Notes under the pieces: generated by a model
The model's database searches: none
The model's input: the letters and a program-made list of their open reading frames with translations, nothing else
What the model was told of the DNA's origin: nothing
Origin: Sulfurimonas sp.
GTDB taxonomy: Bacteria > Campylobacterota > Campylobacteria > Campylobacterales > Sulfurimonadaceae
Reading direction: 5' to 3'
DNA length: 7,345 nucleotides
NCBI GenBank assembly: GCA_021161305.1
Contig: JAGHAW010000100.1
Span: forward strand, 1-7,345
Part shown: piece by piece, positions 1 through 6,503 of the stretch
Numbering within the stretch: the first letter of the stretch is position 1
How the letters are laid out: every line of letters starts with the position of its first letter
Made by a program: the position numbers and the translations under genes

Positions 1-350
1 CCTATGGATTGTAAAAAAGTTTTCTTTTTAATAAAAGGAATCTTAGCAGCGTGTTTTTTTTGACTTTTGACTAATTCTAAAGTATCTAACACATCCCTAT
101 TGGAACAGATTATATTAACTCTAATATTTTGTGAAGTAACTCTATTTGTCAAATTGTTTATAAAGATTGAAGCCGCAGTATCAAAAAATTCTATTTCATT
201 CAAATCAATATCAAGCTCTGTAGTTTTAGTTAAATCTACATCTAAAAGCTCTTTTTCATAAGAAGAAATTATATATAAATTAAACTCTCCTGAAAACTTT
301 AGGGAGAGTTTATTATCTGAATAGTTAATAGTTAAGAGAGAATTTTTCAT
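1..350 (-). CDS. MlaE/YrbE-type ABC lipid-transport permease, N-terminal STAS domain (partial, 5' end only)
   Basis: The first 116 codons of a minus-strand gene are present; the rest lies beyond the left edge. The visible part forms a STAS-like fold: alternating beta strands, then the motif FFDTAAS at residues 55-61. Its D57-T58-A59 resembles the Asp-Thr-Ala of MlaB-type STAS proteins. A basic stretch (about 98-111) ends in FLQSIG, typical of the junction into the membrane domain of MlaE/YrbE permeases that carry a fused STAS domain. Such permeases move phospholipids between the inner and outer membranes with an MlaF-type ATPase and an MlaD-type binding protein, none of which is visible here. 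It starts 12 bases after the cheW stop with only a weak AGG upstream, so it is probably co-transcribed with cheW and perhaps translationally coupled. A stand-alone STAS protein is the main alternative, because no transmembrane segment falls inside the window. Confidence 0.72.
   Translation of the reverse strand, partial: MKNSLLTINYSDNKLSLKFSGEFNLYIISSYEKELLDVDLTKTTELDIDLNEIEFFDTAASIFINNLTNRVTSQNIRVNIICSNRDVLDTLELVKSQKKHAAKIPFIKKKTFLQSI
281..312 (-). repeat. Perfect 10-bp inverted repeat inside the start of the mlaE-like gene
   Basis: The arms at 281-290 (TAAACTCTCC) and 303-312 (GGAGAGTTTA) are exact reverse complements separated by 12 bases. In the minus-strand transcript this gives a 10-bp hairpin beginning about 38 bases after the start codon, followed by an A/U-rich stretch without a clean U-run. 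It could pause transcription or affect translation right after the che genes; it could also be chance in AT-rich coding sequence. Confidence 0.6.
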
Positions 351-362
351 ACCTGTATTGTA

Positions 363-857
363 CTAAAAATCTCTCTCAAGCAGTTTGTTTACTTTTAGTA
401 TTGTTAAAATTCTATCTGCTTGCTTACCAACACCATCAATCATACTCTCATCACCAGCCCTAGTCTCAGGAGCAGGTCCAATATCAGTTTTTTTGATTCT
501 TAGTGCCATTGTCAATCTATCTATAACAAATCCTGCTACATCATCACCCTGTTTAAGAACAAAAAAGCGTGTTTCATCATCATTATTCTTCGCTCCTAAG
601 CCAAATTTAACACGAAGATCTATCAGTGGAATTACAGAACCACGAAGATTAAAAACACCTAAAACATATTGAGGAGTCTGAGGAACTCTTGTCCACTCAA
701 TTGGCTTGATTATCTCTTGTATGCTCAAAATTGGCACAGCATACTCCTCTTCACCTATAATAAATCCAACTAACTGAACTATATCATCTGATTGATCAAG
801 AGTCTCATTCTGTTGATCGTTCTGTTTATTAATAATTTGCTTTAATTTATCACTCAT
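363..857 (-). CDS. cheW: Chemotaxis coupling protein CheW
   Basis: This 164-residue protein is a single CheW domain, which bridges methyl-accepting chemoreceptors and the P5 domain of CheA in polar signalling arrays in the cytoplasm. The domain spans about residues 26-162. It shows the family core: a strand with GEEEYAVPI (35-43), the IQEIIKP segment (46-52), the signature NLRGSVIPLIDLR (70-82) and a C-terminal ILTILKVNKLL helix region. The first 25 residues are a polar tail rich in Gln, Asn and Asp. The start ATG overlaps the cheA stop by one base (TAATG), and a GGAG lies 8 bases upstream inside cheA, so translation is probably coupled to cheA. It is last of the three che genes in the presumed operon. 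The identification is secure. Confidence 0.97.
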   Translation of the reverse strand: MSDKLKQIINKQNDQQNETLDQSDDIVQLVGFIIGEEEYAVPILSIQEIIKPIEWTRVPQTPQYVLGVFNLRGSVIPLIDLRVKFGLGAKNNDDETRFFVLKQGDDVAGFVIDRLTMALRIKKTDIGPAPETRAGDESMIDGVGKQADRILTILKVNKLLERDF

Positions 858-3253
858 TATAAGAACTCCGATTTAAAGTTAACATTTCTCTGAACTACAC
901 TAGAAAGATAGTCTGCTGAGTATGGTTTAGTAATATACTCAACCATTCCGGACTCTACGCCTCGCATACGGTCAGACTTACCTGTACGAGATGTTACAGC
1001 AATTAGAGGTAGATTTTTATATCTATTATATTTTTTAATCTCTGTTGCTAGTGAATAACCATCCATTCTCGGCATCTCTATATCTACTAACATCGCATCA
1101 AAATTGTAATCACCCTGCTTTAAGATATTTAGTGCTTCTTGTCCGTCAGCTGCTTCAACTAAAGTCACACCTAATGGTTCAAGTGCTTTACGCATTATCA
1201 TTCTATCTGTTTTAGAATCATCAACTATCATAATGGTGTAATCACTGGCTTTTGTTTTTTCATGTGTTAACTGAGAAGCAGAACTCTCGCTTGTAACTGT
1301 TGCTTTAACACCTTTTGCGATTTCCATTAATGCTACAACATCAACAATTAGAGTAACACCACCATCACCACGAATTGTAGCTCCGGCAATACCTTCAATA
1401 CCTTTTAAGTAATCACCCAATGACTTAATAACTATCTCTTCTTGTCCAACAAGTGAATCAACAATAAGTCCAAGTTTTTGAGTTCCCAAACCAAGAACAA
1501 CAACATAGGCATGTTCGCTAGAGTCAAGAATCCTCTCAACTTCAAAAATGTCGCCTATATGAACCAATGATAAAACATCATCACGCAGTCTCATAACACT
1601 TCTGCCCTCAACAGTATAAATCTCATCTGTTGATATTCTAACAGTCTCTAAAACTGATGCAAGAGGAATAGCATAATGTTCCTCTTGAACACCAACTAAA
1701 AGAGCTTGAATAATAGCAAGAGTTAAAGGAATTTTTAGTTTAATAGAAGTACCAACACTAAGTTCACTATCTATATCAATAATACCATTTACTTTTTCTA
1801 TATTTGTTTTTACAACATCCATACCAACACCACGGCCAGACACATTAGTAACAGCTGCAGCAGTTGAAAAACCTGGTTTAAATATAAGTGCAAAGGCTTC
1901 TTTATCACTCATATTGTCAGCTTCTTTTTCAGTGATTAGATTTTTTTCTACACACTTTCCTTTAAGCATATCTACATCAAGACCCTTGCCATCATCATCA
2001 ATCTGAATAACAATAGCATTACCTTCATTATAGGCTTTTAGTTTGATGGTTCCTGTTTCAGATTTACCTGCTGCTAAACGAACATCTGGCATTTCTACAC
2101 CATGGTCACACGAATTACGAATAATATGCACTAAAGGATCACCAATCTCTTCAACAATTGATTTATCAAGTTCAGTATCTTCACCGGAAATTTCCAGTTC
2201 CATCTTCTTGTTTAACTCACGAGTCAAATCACGAATCATTCTAGGAAATTTATTAAACACTTTTCCAATAGGCAACATTCTAGTCTTCATAACTGCGATT
2301 TGAAGGTCTGTCGTTACAAGTGAAACAATAGAAACAACTTGGTTAAGTTCTTCTAAAAATTCTTCACCCTCATAACGCTCTTCAACATCATCATTAATCT
2401 TAATAAGTCTATTTTTAGCGAGAACAAGCTCACCAATTAGATTCATCAGATGGTCAAGTCTTTTAACATCTACACGAATAGTTTGCTCAACTGTAGCCGG
2501 TGCTCTTTTTGCAGGTGCAGCAGCCTTTGCATTAGCTTTTGGAGTCTCTACTTTAACTGCCGGAGTTGGAGTTACCGGCACAGGAGTAGATACTGGCTTA
2601 GTTTTTGGAGTCTCCTCTTTCTCTGACTCATTCTCCTCAGAAACAGATGGAGCTTCAGGAACTTTCTCTCCTGCTGCTATTTTTGCTGCTCTTTTTGCCT
2701 TATCTTCATCCTGTCTCTGAGATAAAAGTCTAGCAATTTCAGCTTCAACATCATCATCACTCATATTGTCATAATCTAACTCATCTTCCTCAGCTTCAAC
2801 TACTTCAGAGGCAACTTCTTCCTCTTGGGCAGGTGCTGCTTGGGATACAGGAGTATCAACCTCTCCTGTTCCTCCACTTATTTTATCAAGTCTAGCAACA
2901 CAACCAGAAACATCGATTCCAGCATCTGCACTTGTATCACGAATAGTATTTAAAAGTGCCTTCATCAAGTCAATAGATTCTAAAACAACATCCATAATAT
3001 CTGGAGTAATTATAAGATCCCCATGTCTGGCTTTATTTAAAACATCTTCCATATGATGTGTTAAGTGTGTTAAAACATCAAAATTTAAAAATGATGAAGC
3101 ACCCTTAACAGTATGTGCAACACGAAAGATTCCATTTAAAAGCTCTAAATCTTCTGGCGTATTTTCTAACTCAACTAAATCCTCATCTAGTTTTTCTACA
3201 AGTTCAAATGACTCAACTAAAAAATCTTGTAGTATTTCCTGAAATTCATCCAT
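857..3253 (-). CDS. cheA: Chemotaxis histidine kinase CheA with C-terminal receiver domain (CheAY type)
   Basis: This cytoplasmic kinase autophosphorylates under receptor control and passes phosphate to response regulators steering the flagellar motor. Domains in order: P1 HPt (1-105) with phospho-acceptor His47 in AHTVKGASSF; an acidic, Pro/Ala-rich linker (about 130-255) with no P2 domain I recognise; P3 dimerisation helices (about 256-325, with LMNLIGELVLAKNRL); P4 ATPase (about 330-510) with N-box IIRNSCDHGVE (377-387), G1 DDDGKGL (419-425) and G2 GRGVGMDVV (473-481); P5 CheW-like (about 512-650); and a receiver domain (about 672-795) with acidic pair D678/D679, phospho-acceptor Asp724 in DIEMPRMDG, T754 and K776. 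All key residues are present, so kinase and receiver should both be active. Its AAGGAG lies 7 bases before the ATG, inside the last codons of cheV. The fused receiver is typical of epsilonproteobacterial CheA and may act as a phosphate sink. Confidence 0.97.
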   Translation of the reverse strand: MDEFQEILQDFLVESFELVEKLDEDLVELENTPEDLELLNGIFRVAHTVKGASSFLNFDVLTHLTHHMEDVLNKARHGDLIITPDIMDVVLESIDLMKALLNTIRDTSADAGIDVSGCVARLDKISGGTGEVDTPVSQAAPAQEEEVASEVVEAEEDELDYDNMSDDDVEAEIARLLSQRQDEDKAKRAAKIAAGEKVPEAPSVSEENESEKEETPKTKPVSTPVPVTPTPAVKVETPKANAKAAAPAKRAPATVEQTIRVDVKRLDHLMNLIGELVLAKNRLIKINDDVEERYEGEEFLEELNQVVSIVSLVTTDLQIAVMKTRMLPIGKVFNKFPRMIRDLTRELNKKMELEISGEDTELDKSIVEEIGDPLVHIIRNSCDHGVEMPDVRLAAGKSETGTIKLKAYNEGNAIVIQIDDDGKGLDVDMLKGKCVEKNLITEKEADNMSDKEAFALIFKPGFSTAAAVTNVSGRGVGMDVVKTNIEKVNGIIDIDSELSVGTSIKLKIPLTLAIIQALLVGVQEEHYAIPLASVLETVRISTDEIYTVEGRSVMRLRDDVLSLVHIGDIFEVERILDSSEHAYVVVLGLGTQKLGLIVDSLVGQEEIVIKSLGDYLKGIEGIAGATIRGDGGVTLIVDVVALMEIAKGVKATVTSESSASQLTHEKTKASDYTIMIVDDSKTDRMIMRKALEPLGVTLVEAADGQEALNILKQGDYNFDAMLVDIEMPRMDGYSLATEIKKYNRYKNLPLIAVTSRTGKSDRMRGVESGMVEYITKPYSADYLSSVVQRNVNFKSEFL

Positions 3254-3255
3254 AT

Positions 3256-4200
3256 TTAGACTCCTTGCTTCATATGTGCACGAACAACTCGTGACACTTC
3301 TTCATAAAATGAACTTGCTTCAAACTTAACCAAATAAGCTTCAGCCCCTGCTTCTCTGCCTCTACTCTCACTAAAATGATCACTAATAGATGAGTTAAAA
3401 ACAATTGGAATATTATTAAAACGATTATCTTCTTTAACTTTTGCTGCAAAATGAAAACCATCCATTCTAGGCATCTCAACATCTGAAACAATTATTTTAA
3501 GTTGATTAGCTATATTTTCATCATACATTTTATATAAATCATCCAACTTTTCTAAGCCCTCTTTCCCATCTATAGCTTCGACAACATGAAAGCCCATCTT
3601 TTCAAGAGCCTCTTTTACAATTTTTCTAGCAGTTGCACTATCATCTAAAACCATAGCTAAACCAGAAAAAGATTGCAGTTCTTGTGGTATCGCTTCAATA
3701 TCTGGCTCATAAAGACCAAGGTCTTGAACTACACTCTCCAAGTCAAGAATGAGAAGAACATTATCGCCCTCTATCTTGGTAACACCTGTAATCTTACTGC
3801 CTTCTATACCTGAACCACTAACAAAAGAGGCTGGTTCTATATCACTCCAGTTTATGCGTCTAATTCTTTTTGCTTCATGGACTATAAAGCCTATAAGTAC
3901 ATTATTGAACTCTGTTATGATAACTCTTGAATCTTTTTGAGCTTTTTCAGGTTCAGTTATCCCCATCCATTTTGCTAAATTAACAACAGGAATAACTACA
4001 TCTCTTAAATCGAAGATACCCTCTATAAACTCTGGTGTTCCTGGTAACTCTGTTAAATGTGGCAAACGAATAATCTCACGAACTTTTGAGACATTTACCC
4101 CATAAATACCTTCGTATACTTCGTCACCTTCTTCTTTTAATATACGAAAATCAACAAGTTCCATCTCATTTGAACCAACTTTAAGTGAACTATCACCCAT
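3256..4200 (-). CDS. cheV: Chemotaxis scaffold protein CheV (CheW domain plus receiver)
   Basis: The 314-residue protein joins an N-terminal CheW-like coupling domain (about 15-162, with GIFDLRDVVIPVVNLA at 61-76) to a C-terminal receiver domain (about 180-308). CheV couples receptors to CheA like CheW, and phosphorylation of its receiver by CheA is thought to tune array output, often as an adaptation device. The receiver has the acidic pair D186/D187, phospho-acceptor Asp240 in SDVEMPRMDG, and Lys292. The usual Thr switch position falls in an NSS run (269-271), and the residue after Lys292 is Phe rather than the Pro usual in CheY-like proteins. The start overlaps the upstream phosphatase gene by 8 bases and has a near-perfect ribosome binding site. 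Epsilonproteobacteria often carry several CheV paralogues, and I cannot say which one this is. Confidence 0.95.
   Translation of the reverse strand: MGDSSLKVGSNEMELVDFRILKEEGDEVYEGIYGVNVSKVREIIRLPHLTELPGTPEFIEGIFDLRDVVIPVVNLAKWMGITEPEKAQKDSRVIITEFNNVLIGFIVHEAKRIRRINWSDIEPASFVSGSGIEGSKITGVTKIEGDNVLLILDLESVVQDLGLYEPDIEAIPQELQSFSGLAMVLDDSATARKIVKEALEKMGFHVVEAIDGKEGLEKLDDLYKMYDENIANQLKIIVSDVEMPRMDGFHFAAKVKEDNRFNNIPIVFNSSISDHFSESRGREAGAEAYLVKFEASSFYEEVSRVVRAHMKQGV
3261..3266 (-). promoter_or_regulatory. Shine-Dalgarno for cheA inside the end of cheV
   Basis: AAGGAG sits 7 bases before the cheA ATG, formed by the Gln-Gly-Val codons that end cheV. Only two bases separate the cheV stop from the cheA start, which favours translational coupling. 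Confidence 0.85.
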
Positions 4201-4942
4201 ATTCAGACCTCCTTAAAAAAAATTTCTCTTCTAATAATTCTTTATCTTTGGGTGATTTTACAACAAAATATCTTTGATTGCAAGCAAAAACACCTAAATT
4301 TATATACCTAAATTCATCAAATTTCAAAGTTCTGTTTTGATGAAAATGCCCCTCTATAAAATAATCACAATTATATCTACCCTCTAATCTTTTTGAGACA
4401 AACTCTCTAAAACCAATAAACTCTCTACAATCATCTTTTTTACTCAAATACTCATCAAGTTTTTTTAAAATCACATGCCCTAAAATAAAATCAATTGCTC
4501 TAAGAAAGAAAAGAGTAAGAGGATTTCTTATCACGGCTGTATAGATTTGATAACCTATATCACTGCCGAAATCACCATGTGCCAAGATAATTTTTTTGCC
4601 ACCAAACCCACATGACAAAGGCTGTTTTGATATAGGAAACACCTTAGCATATGGGAATATATCTTGAAGATTAAAGTCATGATTCCCCTCTAAATAGATC
4701 AGTTCTATTTCTTGAGAAATTTCATTTATAAGTTTAATAAGCTCTTCATTGATTTTTTTAGAGTGTGGTATTTGTGCAAAAAGTATATCAAATATATCGC
4801 CCATAAAAATAAGCTGTGTAGGTTGCAATTTTTTTGAATGAATCTCTTTTATGAAGTCTAATAGTTGTGGACGAAAGTGTGAGTAGTGTGCATCTGAGAC
4901 AACAAATGCACCCTCTTTAATCTCTATATCACTATGGAACAT
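4193..4942 (-). CDS. Calcineurin-type metallophosphatase, UDP-2,3-diacylglucosamine pyrophosphohydrolase-like (LpxH/LpxJ type)
   Basis: The 249-residue protein carries the full dinuclear-metal signature of calcineurin-like phosphoesterases: D17-x-H19 in SDAHY, G48-D49 with D52 in MGDIFD, N87-H88 in EGNHDF, H122 in AHGDFGSD and H199-x-H201 in EGHFHQ. The order and spacing resemble LpxH, which cleaves UDP-2,3-diacylglucosamine to lipid X and UMP in lipid A synthesis at the inner membrane. The hydrophobic segment at about 141-160 (PLTLFFLRAIDFILG) fits a membrane-facing lid. Epsilonproteobacteria are reported to use a distinct enzyme of this superfamily, LpxJ, for this step, and this gene is a candidate; from memory, C. 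jejuni has lpxB next to greA in the equivalent cluster, which fits. An in-frame TAG two codons upstream makes this ATG the first possible start. It overlaps argC by 11 bases. Another phosphoesterase activity cannot be excluded. Confidence 0.78.
   Translation of the reverse strand: MFHSDIEIKEGAFVVSDAHYSHFRPQLLDFIKEIHSKKLQPTQLIFMGDIFDILFAQIPHSKKINEELIKLINEISQEIELIYLEGNHDFNLQDIFPYAKVFPISKQPLSCGFGGKKIILAHGDFGSDIGYQIYTAVIRNPLTLFFLRAIDFILGHVILKKLDEYLSKKDDCREFIGFREFVSKRLEGRYNCDYFIEGHFHQNRTLKFDEFRYINLGVFACNQRYFVVKSPKDKELLEEKFFLRRSEYG
4207..4214 (-). promoter_or_regulatory. Near-perfect Shine-Dalgarno for cheV inside the phosphatase gene
   Basis: AAGGAGGT lies 6 bases before the cheV ATG and is encoded by codons of the Leu-Arg-Arg-Ser near the end of the upstream phosphatase, including tandem AGG-AGG arginine codons. 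It is the strongest ribosome binding site in the window and suggests high CheV synthesis independent of the upstream frame. Confidence 0.85.
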
Positions 4943-5936
4943 AGGCTATATTTGGGATTCCAAGAGACTCATCAAGTCCCATCATAAGATTTGCATTTAC
5001 AACAGCCTGAGACGAAGCCCCTCTCATAAGATTATCTATAGCACTTGAGATAAAAAGCATATTGCCTTTTTGTTTTACAAAGATGTCACAAAAGTTAGTT
5101 CCTGCAACGCTTTTCATATCTACCGGGTTCTTGCTAACTCTAACATGAGGAGAATCTTTATAAAACTCTTTTAAAACTTCAAAAGCATCAAACTCACCAC
5201 TAACTTGGATATAGATAGAAGACAACATCCCACGAGTTAGAGGAACTAAGTGAGGAACAAAATTTACCTCATCAAAATCGATTCCCAATTTTTGAGCAAT
5301 TTCTGGAGCGTGTCTGTGCATAAGTGGATTATATGCAAAAAGATTATCATTTACATTTACAAAGTGAGTTACATCGCTAAGTTTTTTACCTGCTCCACTC
5401 ACACCTGTTTTTGCATCCACTATCAAAGGAGTATTTGGAACTCTTTGTTTCATAAAAGGTAAAACTCCCAAAATAGCACAAGTTGGAAAACAACCAGGAT
5501 TTGCAACAAGAGAAGCACCTTTTAGCTCTTCTCTATAGAGTTCAGGAAGTCCGTAAACTACATGTTTTAAATTTTCTATATCTGTATGAGGAACATAAAA
5601 CTCTTCATAAATATCTTGAGGCAATCTATAGTCAGCAGAAAGATCAACAACTTTCACACCTCTCGCTATAAGTGGCTTCACAAAAGCCATCGCTGTTTTA
5701 TGTGGAAGTGCTAAAAAAACAAGTTCACAATGAAGCACTGCATCTTCAACACTAGCTTTTTTAACCTCTACACCACAAACCCCTTTTAGAGATGGGTGCA
5801 GAGTATCTATGGTTGTTTCACCCTCTGAATTTGCAAGATAATTGAGATGAAACTCTGGATGATTTATAAGAATCTTAACAAGTTCTAAACCTGTATAACC
5901 ACTAGCACCAATAATTCCGACATTAACTACACTCAA
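4932..5936 (-). CDS. argC: N-acetyl-gamma-glutamyl-phosphate reductase ArgC
   Basis: ArgC reduces N-acetylglutamyl-5-phosphate to the semialdehyde with NADPH, the third step from glutamate to ornithine and arginine, in the cytoplasm. Numbered from the chosen TTG start (334 residues), the dinucleotide-binding loop GASGYTG is at 10-16, the catalytic Cys149 lies in NPGCFPTCAIL, and the active-site HRHAPEI is at 207-213, followed by PHLVPLTRGM. Length and motifs match the family. The reading frame stays open to an ATG at 5963. I prefer the TTG because AGGAG sits 7 bases before it and the protein then begins MSVVNVGIIGASG, close to the usual ArgC N-terminus; the ATGs at 5951 and 5963 have weaker sites and add residues not expected in the family. 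It overlaps the greA end by 14 bases. No other arginine gene is nearby. Confidence 0.93.
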   Translation of the reverse strand: MSVVNVGIIGASGYTGLELVKILINHPEFHLNYLANSEGETTIDTLHPSLKGVCGVEVKKASVEDAVLHCELVFLALPHKTAMAFVKPLIARGVKVVDLSADYRLPQDIYEEFYVPHTDIENLKHVVYGLPELYREELKGASLVANPGCFPTCAILGVLPFMKQRVPNTPLIVDAKTGVSGAGKKLSDVTHFVNVNDNLFAYNPLMHRHAPEIAQKLGIDFDEVNFVPHLVPLTRGMLSSIYIQVSGEFDAFEVLKEFYKDSPHVRVSKNPVDMKSVAGTNFCDIFVKQKGNMLFISSAIDNLMRGASSQAVVNANLMMGLDESLGIPNIAYVP

Positions 5937-6420
5937 AAATAATCTCCTCATACTTAACTTCATCTATCTCAAACTCTTTTTCACCATTAGGAAGTCTGAC
6001 TTTTACCTCATCACCCTCTTCTCTGCCTAAAAGCTGTTTTGCCAAAGGTGAACCAAAAGAGATTAACCCCATATCTGGGTTAGATTCACATCCACCGACT
6101 ATAGTATATGTAAACTCTTCATCTGTATTCATATCAGTCATAACAATAGTCGAACCAAAACTAATACGAGCATGTTCAAGCTCGCTTGGATCAACAATCT
6201 TAGAACTCCCAATAAGCTCAGCCAAATCTGCCAAACGCCCATCAATAAGACGCTGTTGCTCTTTAGCTGCATGATACTCAGCATTCTCTTTAAGGTCACC
6301 ATGCTCCAATGCCTCTTCTATATCTTTAACAGTTTGAGGTCTTCTTACTTGCTTTAAATCTCTTACTTCTGCTTGTAATTTTTCATAACCAAACAGTGTC
6401 ATCGGCTCAATTTTATCCAT
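5923..6420 (-). CDS. greA: Transcription elongation factor GreA
   Basis: GreA enters the secondary channel of RNA polymerase and stimulates cleavage of backtracked RNA, rescuing stalled complexes. The 165-residue protein has the N-terminal coiled coil (about 10-76), with the tip signature HGDLKENAEYHAAKEQQ; its acidic D42 and E45 correspond to the residues that coordinate the catalytic metal. The C-terminal FKBP-like domain (about 85-158) ends near EIDEVKYE. A final stretch, EIIFECS, extends about seven residues beyond the E. coli protein; these codons overlap argC, and the Glu codons just before them (GAG GAG) form the argC ribosome binding site. It is the first gene of the presumed minus-strand operon. 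Its own ribosome binding site is weak (AAAGAGAA), and a TATAAT lies about 33 bases upstream. Confidence 0.97.
   Translation of the reverse strand: MDKIEPMTLFGYEKLQAEVRDLKQVRRPQTVKDIEEALEHGDLKENAEYHAAKEQQRLIDGRLADLAELIGSSKIVDPSELEHARISFGSTIVMTDMNTDEEFTYTIVGGCESNPDMGLISFGSPLAKQLLGREEGDEVKVRLPNGEKEFEIDEVKYEEIIFECS
5944..5948 (-). promoter_or_regulatory. Shine-Dalgarno that places the argC start at TTG
   Basis: AGGAG lies 7 bases before the TTG at 5936-5934 and inside the Glu-Glu codons near the end of greA. It is too close to, and overlaps, the ATG at 5951 to serve that start, so it decides for the TTG. Confidence 0.75.
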
Positions 6421-6452
6421 AATTATTCTCTTTTACTTCTTTTATTTTAGTG

Positions 6453-6458
6453 ATTATA
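6453..6458 (-). promoter_or_regulatory. Probable -10 box of the greA operon promoter
   Basis: A consensus TATAAT, preceded by TGC to make an extended -10 (TGCTATAAT), reads toward greA. Transcription would start near 6446, giving a leader of about 25 bases. The -35 position (about GCCACA) matches TTGACA poorly, as is common in epsilonproteobacteria. It is the only good promoter match upstream of the gene cluster. Confidence 0.6.
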
Positions 6459-6494
6459 GCAAAAGTTATCGGAGGTGTGGCTTTAAGGGTACCA

Positions 6495-6503
6495 TGATAA
6501 AAT
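6495..6503 (+). promoter_or_regulatory. Possible extended -10 box for nth
   Basis: TGATAAAAT matches an extended -10 (TGN followed by TATAAT with one mismatch). A start about 7 bases downstream would fall at or beside the second ATG of nth (6511), giving a leaderless or nearly leaderless mRNA. A weaker alternative is TATAGC at 6455-6460. No convincing -35 is seen for either. Confidence 0.35.

Noticed and set aside
67..261. Plus-strand open frame of 64 codons
   Set aside because: It is antisense to the STAS/MlaE-like gene, whose minus-strand frame has clear family motifs; the plus-strand product looks like random low-complexity sequence.
268..280. TATATAAT-like -10 sequence on the minus strand after the hairpin
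   Set aside because: It lies in AT-rich coding sequence with no -35 and no start codon suitably placed downstream, so chance is the better explanation.
2043..2303. Plus-strand open frame of 86 codons inside cheA
   Set aside because: It is antisense to the P3/P4 region of CheA, has no ribosome binding site or recognisable domain, and is a shadow of the coding frame.
3270..3491. Second minus-strand frame of 73 codons within cheV
   Set aside because: It is a shifted reading of the CheV receiver-domain sequence with an unnatural composition; there is no sign of a frameshift in cheV itself.
5250..5671. Two plus-strand open frames antisense to argC
   Set aside because: Both cover conserved ArgC coding sequence and show no domain or start signal.
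6488..6493. GGTACC palindrome upstream of nth as an operator
   Set aside because: A six-base palindrome is too short and too common to support an operator.
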